Below are positions 43,201-56,204 of a stretch of 64,000 nt of DNA, in pieces. Each line of letters begins with the position of its first letter. Position 1 is the stretch's first letter. Origin of the DNA: Gerris lacustris. Lineage: Eukaryota > Arthropoda > Insecta > Hemiptera > Gerridae. Location: NCBI GenBank assembly GCA_951217055.1, contig OX578277.1, positions 106,834,119-106,898,118 on the forward strand. The letters run 5' to 3'. The position numbers were made by a program, and so were the translations under genes. Below the pieces are notes generated by a model, which did not search any database, had not been told where the DNA came from, and was given only the letters and a program-made list of their open reading frames with translations.

Positions 43201-46200
43201 GCCCTTAAGATGAAAACAGAAGGGAGTAACAATCTAAATAAGGTGAACATAATGTTCTTCTTTAGACTATTACAGCCCTTAAGATGAAAACAGAAGGGAG
43301 TAACAATCTAAATAAGGTGAACATAATGTTCTTCTTTAGACTATTACAGCCCTTAAGAAGAAAACAGAAGGGAGTAACAATCTAAATAAGGTGTACATAA
43401 TGTTCTTCTTTAGACTATTACAGCCCTTAAGAAGAAAACAGAAGGGAGTAACAATCTAAATAAGGTGAACATAATGTTCTTTTTTAGACTATTACAGCCC
43501 TTAAGATGAAAACAGAAGGGAGTAACAATCTAAATAAGGTGAACATAATGTTCTTCTTTAGACTATTACTCCTCTTATAAAGAAAACAGAAGGGAGTAAC
43601 AATCTAAATAAGGTGTACATAATGTTCTTCTTTAGACTATTACTCCCTTTATAAAGAAAACAGAAGGGAGTAACAATCTAAATAAGGTGTACATAATGTT
43701 CTTCTTTAGACTATTACTGAACTTAAGAAGAAAGCAGAAGGGAGTAACAATCTAAATAAGGTGTACATAATGATCTTCTTTAGACTATTACTTCTCTTAT
43801 AAAGAAAACAGAAGGGAGTAACAATCTAAATAAGGTGTACATAATGTTCTTCTTTAGACTATTACAGCCCTTAAGAAGAAAACAGAAGGGAGTAACAATC
43901 TAAATAAGGTGAACATAATGTTCTTCTTTAGACTATTACTCCTCTTATAAAGAAAACAGAAGGGAGTAACAATCTAAATAAGGTGTACATAATGATCTTC
44001 TTTAGACTATTACTTCTCTTATAAAGAAAACAGAAGGGAGTAACAATCTAAATAAGATGTACATAATGTTCTTCTTTAGACTATTACTCCCCTTATAATG
44101 AAAACAGAAGGTATTAACAATCTAAATAAGGTGTACATAATGTTCTTCTTTAGACTATTACTCCCCTTATAATGAAAACAGAAGGTATTAACAATCTAAA
44201 TAAGGTGTACATAAAGGTCTTCTTTAGACTATTACTCCCCTTATAATGAAAACAGAAGGTATTAACAATCTAAATAAGGTGTACATAATGTTCTTCTTTA
44301 GACTATTACTCCCCTTATAATGAAAACAGAAGGTATTAACAATCTAAATAAGGTGTACATAATGTTCTTCTTTAGACTATTACTTCCCTTATAATGAAAA
44401 CAGAAGGTATTAACAATCTAAATAAGGTGTACATAATGTTCTTCTTTAGACTATTACTCCCCTTATAATGAAAACAGAAGGTAATAACAATCTAAATAAG
44501 GTGTACATAATGTTTTTCTTTAGACTATTACTCCCCTTATAATGAAAACAGAAGGTAATAACAATCTAAATAAGGTGTACATAAAGGTCTTCTTTAGACT
44601 ATTACTCCCCTTATAAAGAAAACAGAGGGGAATAACAATCTAAATAAGGTGTACATAATGTTCTTCTTTAGACTATTACTCCCCTTATAATGAAAACAGA
44701 AGGTATTAACAATCTAAATAAGGTGTACATAATGTTCTTCTTTAGACTATTACTCCCCTTATAATGAAAACAGAAGGTATTAACAATCTAAATAAGGTGT
44801 ACATAATGTTCTTCTTTAGACTATTACTCCCCTTATAATGAAAACAGAAGGTATTAACAATCTAAATAAGGTGTACATAATGTTCTTCTTTAGACTATTA
44901 CTCCCCTTATAATGAAAACAGAAGGTATTAACAATCTAAATAAGGTGTACATAATGTTCTTCTTTAGACTATTACTCCCCTTATAATGAAAACAGAAGGT
45001 AATAACAATCTAAATAAGGTGTACATAATGTTCTTCTTTAGACTATTACTCCCCTTATAAAGAAAACAGAGGGGAATAACAATCTAAATAAGGTGTACAT
45101 AATGTTCTTCTTTAGACTATTACTCCCCTTATAAAGAAAACAGAGGGGAATAACAATCTAAATAAGGTGTACATAATGTTCTTCTTTAGACTATTACTCC
45201 TCTTATAAAGAAAACAGAAGGGAGTAACAATCTAAATAAGGTGAACATAATGTTCTTCTTTAGACTATTACTCCTCTTATAAAGAAACAGAAGGGAGTAA
45301 CAATCTAAATAAGATGTACATAATGTTCTTCTTTAGACTATTACTCCCCTTATAATGAAAACAGAAGGTATTAACAATCTAAATAAGGTGTACATAAAGG
45401 TCTTCTTTAGACTATTACTCCCCTTATAATGAAAACAGAAGGTATTAACAATCTAAATAAGGTGTACATAATGTTCTTCTTTAGACTATTACTCCCCTTA
45501 TAATGAAAACAGAAGGTATTAACAATCTAAATAAGGTGTACATAATGTTCTTCTTTAGACTATTACTCCCCTTATAATGAAAACAAAAGGTATTAACAAT
45601 CTAAATAAGGTGTACATAATGTTCTTCTTTAGACTATTACTCCCCTTATAATGAAAACAGAAGGTATTAACAATCTAAATAAGGTGTACATAATGTTCTT
45701 CTTTAGACTATTACTCCCCTTATAATGAAAGCAGAAGGTAATAACAATCTAAATAAGGTGTACATAATGTTCTTCTTTAGACTATTACTCCCCTTATAAT
45801 GAAAACAGAAGGTAATAACAATCTAAATAAGGTGTACATAAAGGTCTTCTTTAGACTATTACTCCCCTTATAAAGAAAACAGAGGGGAATAACAATCTAA
45901 ATAAGGTGTACATAATGTTCTTCTTTAGACTATTATTCCTCTTATAAAGAAAACAGAAGGGAGTAACAATCTAAATAAGGTGTACATAATGTTCTTCTTT
46001 AGACTATTACAGCCCTTAAGATGAAAACAGAAGGGAGTAACAATCTAAATAAGGTGAACATAATGTTCTTCTTTAGACTATTACTCCTCTTATAAAGAAA
46101 ACAGAAGGGAGTAACAATCTAAATAAGGTGTACATAATGTTCTTCTTTAGACTATTACAGCCCTTAAGATGAAAACAGAAGGGAGTAACAATCTAAATAA

Positions 46201-49200
46201 GGTGAACATAATGTTCTTCTTTAGACTATTACAGCCCTTAAGAAGAAAACAGAAGGGAGTAACAATCTAAATAAGGTGTACATAATGTTCTTCTTTAGAC
46301 TATTACAGCCCTTAAGAAGAAAACAGAAGGGAGTAACAATCTAAATAAGGTGAACATAATGTTCTTCTTTAGACTATTACAGCCCTTAAGATGAAAACAG
46401 AAGGGAGTAACAATCTAAATAAGGTGAACATAATGTTCTTCTTTAGACTATTACTCCTCTTATAAAGAAAACAGAAGGGAGTAACAATCTAAATAAGGTG
46501 TACATAATGTTCTTCTTTAGACTATTACAGCCCTTAAGATGAAAACAGAGGGGAATAACAATCTAAATAAGGTGTACATAATGTTCTTCTTTAGACTATT
46601 ACTCCCCTTATAATGAAAACAGAAGGGAGTAACAATCTAAATAAGGTGTACATAATGTTCTTCTTTAGACTATTACTCCTCTTATAAAGAAAACAGAAGG
46701 GAGTAACAATCTAAATAAGGTGTACATAATGTTCTTCTTTAGACTATTACAGCCCTTAAGATGAGAACAGAAGGGAGTAACAATCTAAATAAGGTGAACA
46801 TAATGTTCTTCTTTAGACTATTACTCCTCTTATAAAGAAAACAGAAGGGAGTAACAATCTAAATAAGGTGTACATAATGTTCTTCTTTAGACTATTACAG
46901 CCCTTAAGATGAAAACAGAAGGGAGTAACAATCTAAATAAGGTGAACATAATGTTCTTCTTTAGACTATTACTCCTCTTATAAAGAAATCAGAAGGGAGT
47001 AACAATCTAAATAAGGTGTACATAATGTTCTTCTTTAGACTATTACAGCCCTTAAGAAGAAAACAGAAGGGAGTAACAATCTAAATAAGGTGAACATAAT
47101 GTTCTTCTTTAGACTATTACAGCCCTTAAGATGAAAACAGAAGGGAGTAACAATCTAAATAAGGTGAACATAATGTTCTTCTTTAGACTATTACAGCCCT
47201 TAAGATGAAAACAGAAGGGAGTAACAATCTAAATAAGGTGAACATAATGTTCTTCTTTAGACTATTACAGCCCTTAAGAAGAAAACAGAAGGGAGTAACA
47301 ATCTAAATAAGGTGTACATAATGTTCTTCTTTAGACTATTACAGCCCTTAAGAAGAAAACAGAAGGGAGTAACAATCTAAATAAGGTGAACATAATGTTC
47401 TTTTTTAGACTATTACAGCCCTTAAGATGAAAACAGAAGGGAGTAACAATCTAAATAAGGTGAACATAATGTTCTTCTTTAGACTATTACTCCTCTTATA
47501 AAGAAAACAGAAGGGAGTAACAATCTAAATAAGGTGTACATAATGTTCTTCTTTAGACTATTACTCCCTTTATAAAGAAAACAGAAGGGAGTAACAATCT
47601 AAATAAGGTGTACATAATGTTCTTCTTTAGACTATTACTGAACTTAAGAAGAAAGCAGAAGGGAGTAACAATCTAAATAAGGTGTACATAATGATCTTCT
47701 TTAGACTATTACTTCTCTTATAAAGAAAACAGAAGGGAGTAACAATCTAAATAAGGTGTACATAATGTTCTTCTTTAGACTATTACAGCCCTTAAGAAGA
47801 AAACAGAAGGGAGTAACAATCTAAATAAGGTGAACATAATGTTCTTCTTTAGGCTATTACTCCTCTTATAAAGAAAACAGAAGGGAGTAACAATCTAAAT
47901 AAGGTGTACATAATGATCTTCTTTAGACTATTACTTCTCTTATAAAGAAAACAGAAGGGAGTAACAATCTAAATAAGATGTACATAATGTTCTTCTTTAG
48001 ACTATTACTCCCCTTATAATGAAAACAGAAGGTATTAACAATCTAAATAAGGTGTACATAATGTTCTTCTTTAGACTATTACTCCCCTTATAATGAAAAC
48101 AGAAGGTATTAACAATCTAAATAAGGTGTACATAAAGGTCTTCTTTAGACTATTACTCCCCTTATAATGAAAACAGAAGGTATTAACAATCTAAATAAGG
48201 TGTACATAATGTTCTTCTTTAGACTATTACTCCCCTTATAATGAAAACAGAAGGTATTAACAATCTAAATAAGGTGTACATAATGTTCTTCTTTAGACTA
48301 TTACTTCCCTTATAATGAAAACAGAAGGTATTAACAATCTAAATAAGGTGTACATAATGTTCTTCTTTAGACTATTACTCCCCTTATAATGAAAACAGAA
48401 GGTAATAACAATCTAAATAAGGTGTACATAATGTTCTTCTTTAGACTATTACTCCCCTTATAATGAAAACAGAAGGTAATAACAATCTAAATAAGGTGTA
48501 CATAAAGGTCTTCTTTAGACTATTACTCCCCTTATAAAGAAAACAGAGGGGAATAACAATCTAAATAAGGTGTACATAATGTTCTTCTTTAGACTATTAC
48601 TCCCCTTATAATGAAAACAGAAGGTATTAACAATCTAAATAAGGTGTACATAATGTTCTTCTTTAGACTATTACTCCCCTTATAATGAAAACAGAAGGTA
48701 TTAACAAGCTAAATAAGGTGTACATAATGTTCTTCTTTAGACTATTACTCCCCTTATAATGAAAACAGAAGGTATTAACAATCTAAATAAGGTGTACATA
48801 ATGTTCTTCTTTAGACTATTACTCCCCTTATAATGAAAACAGAAGGTATTAACAATCTAAATAAGGTGTACATAATGTTCTTCTTTAGACTATTACTCCC
48901 CTTATAATGAAAACAGAAGGTAATAACAATCTAAATAAGGTGTACATAATGTTCTTCTTTAGACTATTACTCCCCTTATAAAGAAAACAGAGGGGAATAA
49001 CAATCTAAATAAGGTGTACATAATGTTCTTCTTTAGACTATTACTCCCCTTATAAAGAAAACAGAGGGGAATAACAATCTAAATAAGGTGTACATAATGT
49101 TCTTCTTTAGACTATTACTCCTCTTATAAAGAAAACAGAAGGGAGTAACAATCTAAATAAGGTGAACATAATGTTCTTCTTTAGACTATTACTCCTCTTA

Positions 49201-49850
49201 TAAAGAAACAGAAGGGAGTAACAATCTAAATAAGATGTACATAATGTTCTTCTTTAGACTATTACTCCCCTTATAATGAAAACAGAAGGTATTAACAATC
49301 TAAATAAGGTGTACATAAAGGTCTTCTTTAGACTATTACTCCCCTTATAATGAAAACAGAAGGTATTAACAATCTAAATAAGGTGTACATAATGTTCTTC
49401 TTTAGACTATTACTCCCCTTATAATGAAAACAGAAGGTATTAACAATCTAAATAAGGTGTACATAATGTTCTTCTTTAGACTATTACTCCCCTTATAATG
49501 AAAACAAAAGGTATTAACAATCTAAATAAGGTGTACATAATGTTCTTCTTTAGACTATTACTCCCCTTATAATGAAAACAGAAGGTATTAACAATCTAAA
49601 TAAGGTGTACATAATGTTCTTCTTTAGACTATTACTCCCCTTATAATGAAAACAGAAGGTAATAACAATCTAAATAAGGTGTACATAATGTTCTTCTTTA
49701 GACTATTACTCCCCTTATAATGAAAACAGAAGGTAATAACAATCTAAATAAGGTGTACATAAAGGTCTTCTTTAGACTATTACTCCCCTTATAAAGAAAA
49801 CAGAGGGGAATAACAATCTAAATAAGGTGTACATAATGTTCTTCTTTAGA
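40230..49850. repeat. Tandem duplication of a 5.7-kb block (77 monomers), second copy shortened to 53
   Basis: TATTATTCCTC at 40,234 recurs at 45,931, and CAGAGGGGAAT at 40,849 recurs at 46,546 (offset 5,697). After about 46.8 kb the offset becomes 3,921 bp, for example GAAACAGAAGG at 45,286/49,207 and AAAACAAAAGG at 45,580/49,501. The difference, 1,776 bp, equals the inner 24-mer that is doubled only in the first copy. Confidence 0.88.
41050..44601. repeat. 24-monomer (1,776-bp) tandem duplication inside the 5.7-kb block
   Basis: GATGAGAACAG at 41,063 and 42,839; AAATCAGAAGG at about 41,289 and 43,065; AATAAGATGTAC at about 42,276 and 44,052; ACATAAAGGTC at about 42,432 and 44,208. All are exactly 1,776 bp apart, which is 24 x 74. 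Confidence 0.92.
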
Positions 49851-50959
49851 CTATTACTCCCCTTATAATGAAAACAGAAGGTATTAACAATCTAAATAAG
49901 GTGTACATAATGTTCTTCTTTAGACTATTACTCCCCTTATAATGAAAACAGAAGGTATTAACAATCTAAATAAGGTGTACATAATGTTCTTCTTTAGACT
50001 ATTACTCCCCTTATAATGAAAACAGAAGGTATTAACAATCTAAATAAGGTGTACATAATGTTCTTCTTTAGACTATTACTCCCCTTATAATGAAAACAGA
50101 AGGTATTAACAATCTAAATAAGGTGTACATAATGTTCTTCTTTAGACTATTACTCCCCTTATAATGAAAACAGAAGGTAATAACAATCTAAATAAGGTGT
50201 ACATAATGTTCTTCTTTAGACTATTACTCCCCTTATAATGAAAACAGAAGGTAATAACAATCTAAATAAGGTGTACATAAAGGTCTTCTTTAGACTATTA
50301 CTCCCCTTATAAAGAAAACAGAGGGGAATAACAATCTAAATAAGGTGTACATAATGTTCTTCTTTAGACTATTACTCCCCTTATAATGAAAACAGAAGGT
50401 ATTAACAATCTAAATAAGGTGTACATAATGTTCTTCTTTAGACTATTACTCCCCTTATAATGAAAACAGAAGGTATTAACAATCTAAATAAGGTGTACAT
50501 AATGTTCTTCTTTAGACTATTACTCCCCTTATAATGAAAACAGAAGGTATTAACAATCTAAATAAGGTGTACATAATGTTCTTCTTTAGACTATTACTCC
50601 CCTTATAATGAAAACAGAAGGTATTAACAATCTAAATAAGGTGTACATAATGTTCTTCTTTAGACTATTACTCCCCTTATAATGAAAACAGAAGGTAATA
50701 ACAATCTAAATAAGGTGTACATAAAGGTCTTCTTTAGACTATTACTCCCCTTATAAAGAAAACAGAAGGGAATAACAATCTAAATAAGGTGTACATAATG
50801 TTCTTCTTTAGACTATTACTCCCCTTATAATGAAAACAGAAGGTAATAACAATCTAAATAAGGTGTACATAAAGGTCTTCTTTAGACTATTACTCCCCTT
50901 ATAAAGAAAACAGAAGGGAGTAACAATCTAAATAAGGTGTACATAATGTTCTTCTTTAG

Positions 50960-53900
50960 ACTATTACAGCCCTTAAGATGAAAACAGAAGGTAATAACAA
51001 TCTAAATAAGGTGTACATAATGTTCTTCTTTAGACTATTACTCCTCTTATAAAGAAAACAGAAGGGAATAACAATCTAAATAAGGTGTACATAATGTTCT
51101 TCTTTAGACTATTACTCCCCTTATAATGAAAACAGAAGGTAATAACAATCTAAATAAGGTGTACATAAAGGTCTTCTTTAGACTATTACTCCCCTTATAA
51201 AGAAAACAGAAGGTAATAACAATCTAAATAAGGTGTACATAATGTTCTTCTTTAGACTATTACTCCTCTTATAAAGAAAACAGAAGGGAATAACAATCTA
51301 AATAAGGTGTACATAATGTTCTTCTTTAGACTATTACTCCCCTTATAATGAAAACAGAAGGTATTAACAATCTAAATAAGGTGTACATAATGTTCTTCTT
51401 TAGACTATTACTCCCCTTATAATGAAAACAGAAGGTAATAACAATCTAAATAAGGTGTACATAAAGGTCTTCTTTAGACTATTACTCCCCATATAATGAA
51501 AACAGAAGGTATTAACAATCTAAATAAGGTGTACATAATGTTCTTCTTTAGACTATTACTCCCCTTATAAAGAAAACAGAAGGTAATAACAATCTAAATA
51601 AGGTGTACATAATGTTCTTCTTTAGACTATTACTCCCCTTATAATGAAAACAGAAGGGAGTAACAATCTAAATAAGGTGTACATAATGTTCTTCTTTAGA
51701 CTATTACTCCTCTTATAAAGAAATCAGAAGAGAGTAACAATCTAAATAAGGTGTACATAATGTTCTTCTTTAGACTATTACTGCCCTTATGAAGAAAACA
51801 GAAGGGAATAACAATCTAAATAAGGTGTACATAATGATCTTCTTTAGACTATTACTCCCCTTATGAAGAAAACAAAAGGGAATAACAATCTAATTAAGGT
51901 GTACATAATGTTCTTCTTTAGACTATTACTGCCCTTATGAAGAAAACAGAAGGGAATAACAATCTAAATAAGGTGTACATAATGTTCTTCTTTAGACTAT
52001 TACTCCCCTTATGAAGAAAACAAAAGGGAATAACAATCTAAATAAGGTGTACATAATGTTCTTCTTTAGACTATTACTCCCCTTATAATGAAAACAGAAG
52101 GGAGTAACAATCTAAATAAGGTGTACATAATGTTCTTCTTTAGACTATTACTCCCCTTATAAAGAAAACAGAAGGGAATAACAATCTAAATAAGGTGTAC
52201 ATAATGTTCTTCTTTAGACTATTACTCCTCTTATGAAGAAAACAGAAGGGAGTAACAATCTAAATAAGGTGTACATAATGTTCTTCTTTAGACTATTACT
52301 CCTCTTATAAAGAAAACAGAAGGGAATAACAATCTAAATAAGGTGTACATAATGTTCTTCTTTAGACTATTACTGCCCTTATGAAGAAAACAGAAGGGAA
52401 TAACAATCTAAATAAGGTGTACATAATGTTCTTCTTAAGACTATTACTCCTCTTATGAAGAAAACAGAAGGGAGTAACAATCTAAATAAGGTGTACATAA
52501 TGTTCTTCTTTAGACTATTACTCCCCTTATAATGAAAACAGAAGGGAGTAACAATCTAAATAAGGTGTACATAATGTTCTTCATTAGACTATTACTCCTC
52601 TTATAAAGAAAACAGAAGAGAGTAACAATCTAAATAAGGTGTACATAATGTTCTTCTTTAGACTATTACTCCCCTTATGAAGAAAACAGAAGCGAGTAAC
52701 AATCTAAATAAGGTGTACATAATGTTCTTCTTTAGACTATTACTCCTCTTATGAAGAAAACAGAAGCGAGTAACAATCTAAATAAGGTGTACATAATGTT
52801 CTTCTTTAGACTATTACTCCTCTTATAAAGAAAACAGAAGAGAGTAACAATCTAAATAAGGTGTACATAATGTTCTTCTTTAGACTATTACTCCCCTTAA
52901 GAAGAAAACAGAAGCGAGTAACAATCTAAATAAGGTGTACATAATGTTCTTCTTTAGACTATTACTCCTCTTATGAAGAAAACAGAAGCGAGTAACAATC
53001 TAAATAAGGTGTACATAATGTTCTTCTTTAGACTATTACTCCTCTTATAAAGAAAACAGAAGAGAGTAACAATCTAAATAAGGTGTACATAATGTTCTTC
53101 TTTAGACTATTACTCCCCTTAAGAAGAAAACAGAAGCGAGTAACAATCTAAATAAGGTGTACATAATGTTCTTCTTTAGACTATTACTCCCCTTATAATG
53201 AAAACAGAAGGTAATAACAATCTAAATAAGGTGTACATAAAGGTCTTCTTTAGACTATTACTCCCCTTATAAAGAAAACAGAAGGGAATAACAATCTAAA
53301 TAAGGTGTACATAATGTTCTTCTTTAGACTATTACTCCCCTTATAATGAAAACAGAAGGTAATAACAATCTAAATAAGGTGTACATAAAGGTCTTCTTTA
53401 GACTATTACTCCCCTTATAAAGAAAACAGAAGGTAATAACAATCTAAATAAGGTGTACATAATGTTCTTCTTTAGACTATTACAGCCCTTAAGATGAAAA
53501 CAGAAGGTAATAACAATCTAAATAAGGTGTACATAATGTTCTTCTTTAGACTATTACTCCTCTTATAAAGAAAACAGAAGGGAATAACAATCTAAATAAG
53601 GTGTACATAATGTTCTTCTTTAGACTATTACTCCCCTTATAATGAAAACAGAAGGTAATAACAATCTAAATAAGGTGTACATAAAGGTCTTCTTTAGACT
53701 ATTACTGCCCTTATGAAGAAAACAGAAGGGAATAACAATCTAAATAAGGTGTACATAATGTTCTTCTTTAGACTATTACTCCCCTTATAATGAAAACAGA
53801 AGGTAATAACAATCTAAATAAGGTGTACATAAAGGTCTTCTTTAGACTATTACTCCCCTTATAATGAAAACAGAAGGTATTAACAATCTAAATAAGGTGT

Positions 53901-54480
53901 ACATAATGTTCTTCTTTAGACTATTACTCCCCTTATAAAGAAAACAGAAGGTAATAACAATCTAAATAAGGTGTACATAATGTTCTTCTTTAGACTATTA
54001 CTCCCCTTATAATGAAAACAGAAGGGAGTAACAATCTAAATAAGGTGTACATAATGTTCTTCTTTAGACTATTACTCCTCTTATAAAGAAATCAGAAGAG
54101 AGTAACAATCTAAATAAGGTGTACATAATGTTCTTCTTTAGACTATTACTGCCCTTATGAAGAAAACAGAAGGGAATAACAATCTAAATAAGGTGTACAT
54201 AATGATCTTCTTTAGACTATTACTCCCCTTATGAAGAAAACAAAAGGGAATAACAATCTAAATAAGGTGTACATAATGTTCTTCTTTAGACTATTACTGC
54301 CCTTATGAAGAAAACAGAAGGGAATAACAATCTAAATAAGGTGTACATAATGTTCTTCTTTAGACTATTACTCCCCTTATGAAGAAAACAAAAGGGAATA
54401 ACAATCTAAATAAGGTGTACATAATGTTCTTCTTTAGACTATTACTCCCCTTATAATGAAAACAGAAGGGAGTAACAATC
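50960..54480. repeat. About 32-monomer (2,368-bp) tandem duplication near the right edge
   Basis: AAATCAGAAGAGAG at 51,721 and 54,089 and ATAATGATCTTC near 51,832 and 54,200 are 2,368 bp apart (32 x 74). Upstream markers such as CAGCCCTTAAGATG with GGTAATAAC at 50,967 and 53,483 are 2,516 bp apart, so two monomers differ between copies. Confidence 0.8.
52620..53160. repeat. Three-monomer (222-bp) higher-order unit with GAAGCGAG variant
   Basis: Monomers with CAGAAGCGAGTAAC occur in pairs followed by one CAGAAGAGAGTAAC monomer, repeated from 52,620 to 53,160 and again from 54,520 to 54,920. Confidence 0.75.
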
Positions 54481-54950
54481 TAAATAAGGTGTACATAATG
54501 TTCTTCTTAAGACTATTACTCCCCTTATGAAGAAAACAGAAGCGAGTAACAATCTAAATAAGGTGTACATAATGTTCTTCTTTAGACTATTACTCCTCTT
54601 ATGAAGAAAACAGAAGCGAGTAACAATCTAAATAAGGTGTACATAATGTTCTTCTTTAGACTATTACTCCTCTTATGAAGAAAACAGAAGCGAGTAACAA
54701 TCTAAATAAGGTGTACATAATGTTCTTCTTTAGACTATTACTCCTCTTATAAAGAAAACAGAAGAGAGTAACAATCTAAATAAGGTGTACATAATGTTCT
54801 TCTTTAGACTATTACTCCCCTTAAGAAGAAAACAGAAGCGAGTAACAATCTAAATAAGGTGTACATAATGTTCTTCTTTAGACTATTACTCCTCTTATGA
54901 AGAAAACAGAAGCGAGTAACAATCAAAATAAGGTGTACATAATGTTTTTC

Positions 54951-55101
54951 TTTTGATTGTTACTTCCCTTATAAAAATAGAAGTGTGATATTCCTTTGTT
55001 CCAAAGTACATTGGACTAAACATCACTTTGTCTTAATAGTTATTTAGTTAGTAATTTATATTTTAAAAACACATAGGGAGTATCAATCTAAAGAAGTACA
55101 C
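54951..55101 (-). repeat. Right-hand non-satellite part of the giant MITE
   Basis: Reverse complement of 59,246-59,318 with few changes (GATATTCCTTTGTTCC, TTGTCTTAATAGTTATTTA), then the terminal CTAAAGAAGT motif. It shows that the array replaced or expanded one subterminal palindrome only. Confidence 0.75.
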
Positions 55102-55145
55102 TCTTATAACACAAGTATTAAAAAGGAGATATTAATTGTTTTTAA

Positions 55146-55472
55146 CTGCCACTGTGCAACGGTCTATTACAGTATATTTTGCTATGTTGATGATACCTTC
55201 ATATATTTCAGAGGAGCCACGTGGGAAAAAGTGTTAAATGTGCTTCACTAGGAATAAACAAAATAAAACAATGGTTCAATAATAGTTTACTTACTCTAAA
55301 CCTGACAAAAACTAAATACATGTGCTTCTCACTCGACTCACGGAGACAACCTATAAACGACTTAAAATTAAAAATTCACAACAATAAATGCGTTTCACAA
55401 TACAATACTAACTGTAACTGTGACGAAACAATATCTAGGATCAATTCAATAAAATATTTTGGAGATATTATA
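55146..55472 (+). pseudogene. LINE reverse transcriptase, 5'-truncated fragment A
   Basis: YVDDT (55183-55197), followed by FIYFRGATWEKVLN, is the catalytic box of a non-LTR reverse transcriptase. A frameshift then leads to ASLGINKIKQWFNNSLLTLN, LTKTKYMCFSLDSR and ISRINSIKYFGDII. The phrases WF..N.L.LN..KTKYM.FS and I..I.S.KY.G are typical of the thumb region in insect LINEs (Jockey/RTE-like; clade not settled). The endonuclease and the first RT blocks are missing. It breaks at 55473, where a foldback element was inserted. Confidence 0.82.
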
Positions 55473-56204
55473 AGGTTTGTTCCAACCCCCCTATTTGTAC
55501 CGTCCTTTGTATCGTCCCGCGGATCATTTGGGAATCGTTTAGGACAGGTTTTATATTCATGCGCTTACATTGTACTGTTATAAAATCATGTAAGGTTGGA
55601 ACGGGTTTAGGACTATAATTCGCACTGTAATAAAAACATTCAAGGAAACCTAACAGTTAGGGAACCTTCCTGTTGATATCTGTGACTATTGACATAACTG
55701 CGCATGTCATACAAACCAGTACATGGTATTGTCAGAGGATCGTTGGAACCGTACAGTGAACGGTTCACAAACGATCCCTGCCGGGGTTGGAACAGTTTCG
55801 TGGACGGTACGAAACACTGTCATAAGCAAGGATCTTATATAAAGCGGATGTAATGTTAAGAAGGGGTTTAAGGCAAAAAAGTGACCCCATGAAGGTAAGA
55901 GAAATTGGAGAAAAAATCATACTGCGCATGCTCCACGACCTTTTAACTGGGACAAATTACATTTTTTAACAGGTTATAACCTGACACTGTAAACAAATTC
56001 TTGGTAACCTATAACCAAGAGGAAGGTAATTTGTCCCATTGGAGCTAATATTTTACATATCTTCATGGGGTCACTTTTTTGCCTCAACCCTCTATCCCCT
56101 TTATATAAGATCCTTGGTCATAAGTCAGCTTGGAACGGCTTTTATCCATTGCGCATGCCCATGACGATCCCTCGGACGGTACAATTCTTGGTTGGAATAA
56201 ACCT
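55473..56204. mobile_element. AGGTTTGTTCCAACC-ended foldback element inserted in the LINE
   Basis: Left end AGGTTTGTTCCAACC, right end inward AGGTTTATTCCAACC, with TTGTACCGTCC just inside both. Further in, GGATCTTATATAAAG and GGCAAAAAAGTGACCCCATG (55,845-55,895) mirror CATGGGGTCACTTTTTTGCC and CTTTATATAAGATCC (56,064-56,125). GACAAATTAC mirrors GTAATTTGTC near the centre. The reverse-transcriptase frame resumes in phase directly after 56204. No clear target duplication and no coding capacity. Confidence 0.75.

Larger units (their letters stand above)
29350..54950. repeat. 25.6-kb satellite array, about 346 copies of a 74-bp monomer
   Basis: The monomer reads TTCTTTAGACTATTACTCCC, a 16-18 bp A-rich middle (CTTATAAAGAAAACAGAA), GGGAGTAACAATCTAAATAA, then GGTGTACATAATG. 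Spacing is 74 bp (GACTAT at 29581 and 29655). The first and third blocks are near inverted repeats, so each monomer is a hairpin. Common variants: CCTCTTATAAAG, CCCCTTATGAAG, CCCCTTATAATG with GGTATTAAC or GGTAATAAC, and CAGCCCTTAAGATG. It is almost free of long open frames. Neighbouring types are arranged in blocks, see the higher-order repeats. Confidence 0.97.
29346..55101 (-). mobile_element. Giant MITE whose interior has expanded into a satellite array
   Basis: The left end reads GACACATCTTTAGATTGTTACTCCCC, matching GGCACATCTTTAG at 59185. After the array, 54,960-55,101 holds the reverse complement of the MITE interior (GATATTCCTTTGTTCCAAAG, ACATTGGACTAAACATCACTTTG) and then GGGAGTATCAATCTAAAGAAGT, the other terminus. 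The array thus lies between the two ends of one element of the 59,185 family, in opposite orientation. The 8-bp flanks (ACTTTATA left, ACTCTTAT or CTCTTATA right) are similar but not identical, so the target duplication is uncertain. Confidence 0.75.

Noticed and set aside
29346..54950. CRISPR-like regular array
   Set aside because: The 74-bp units are contiguous near-identical repeats with no unique spacers, in eukaryotic sequence; it is a satellite.
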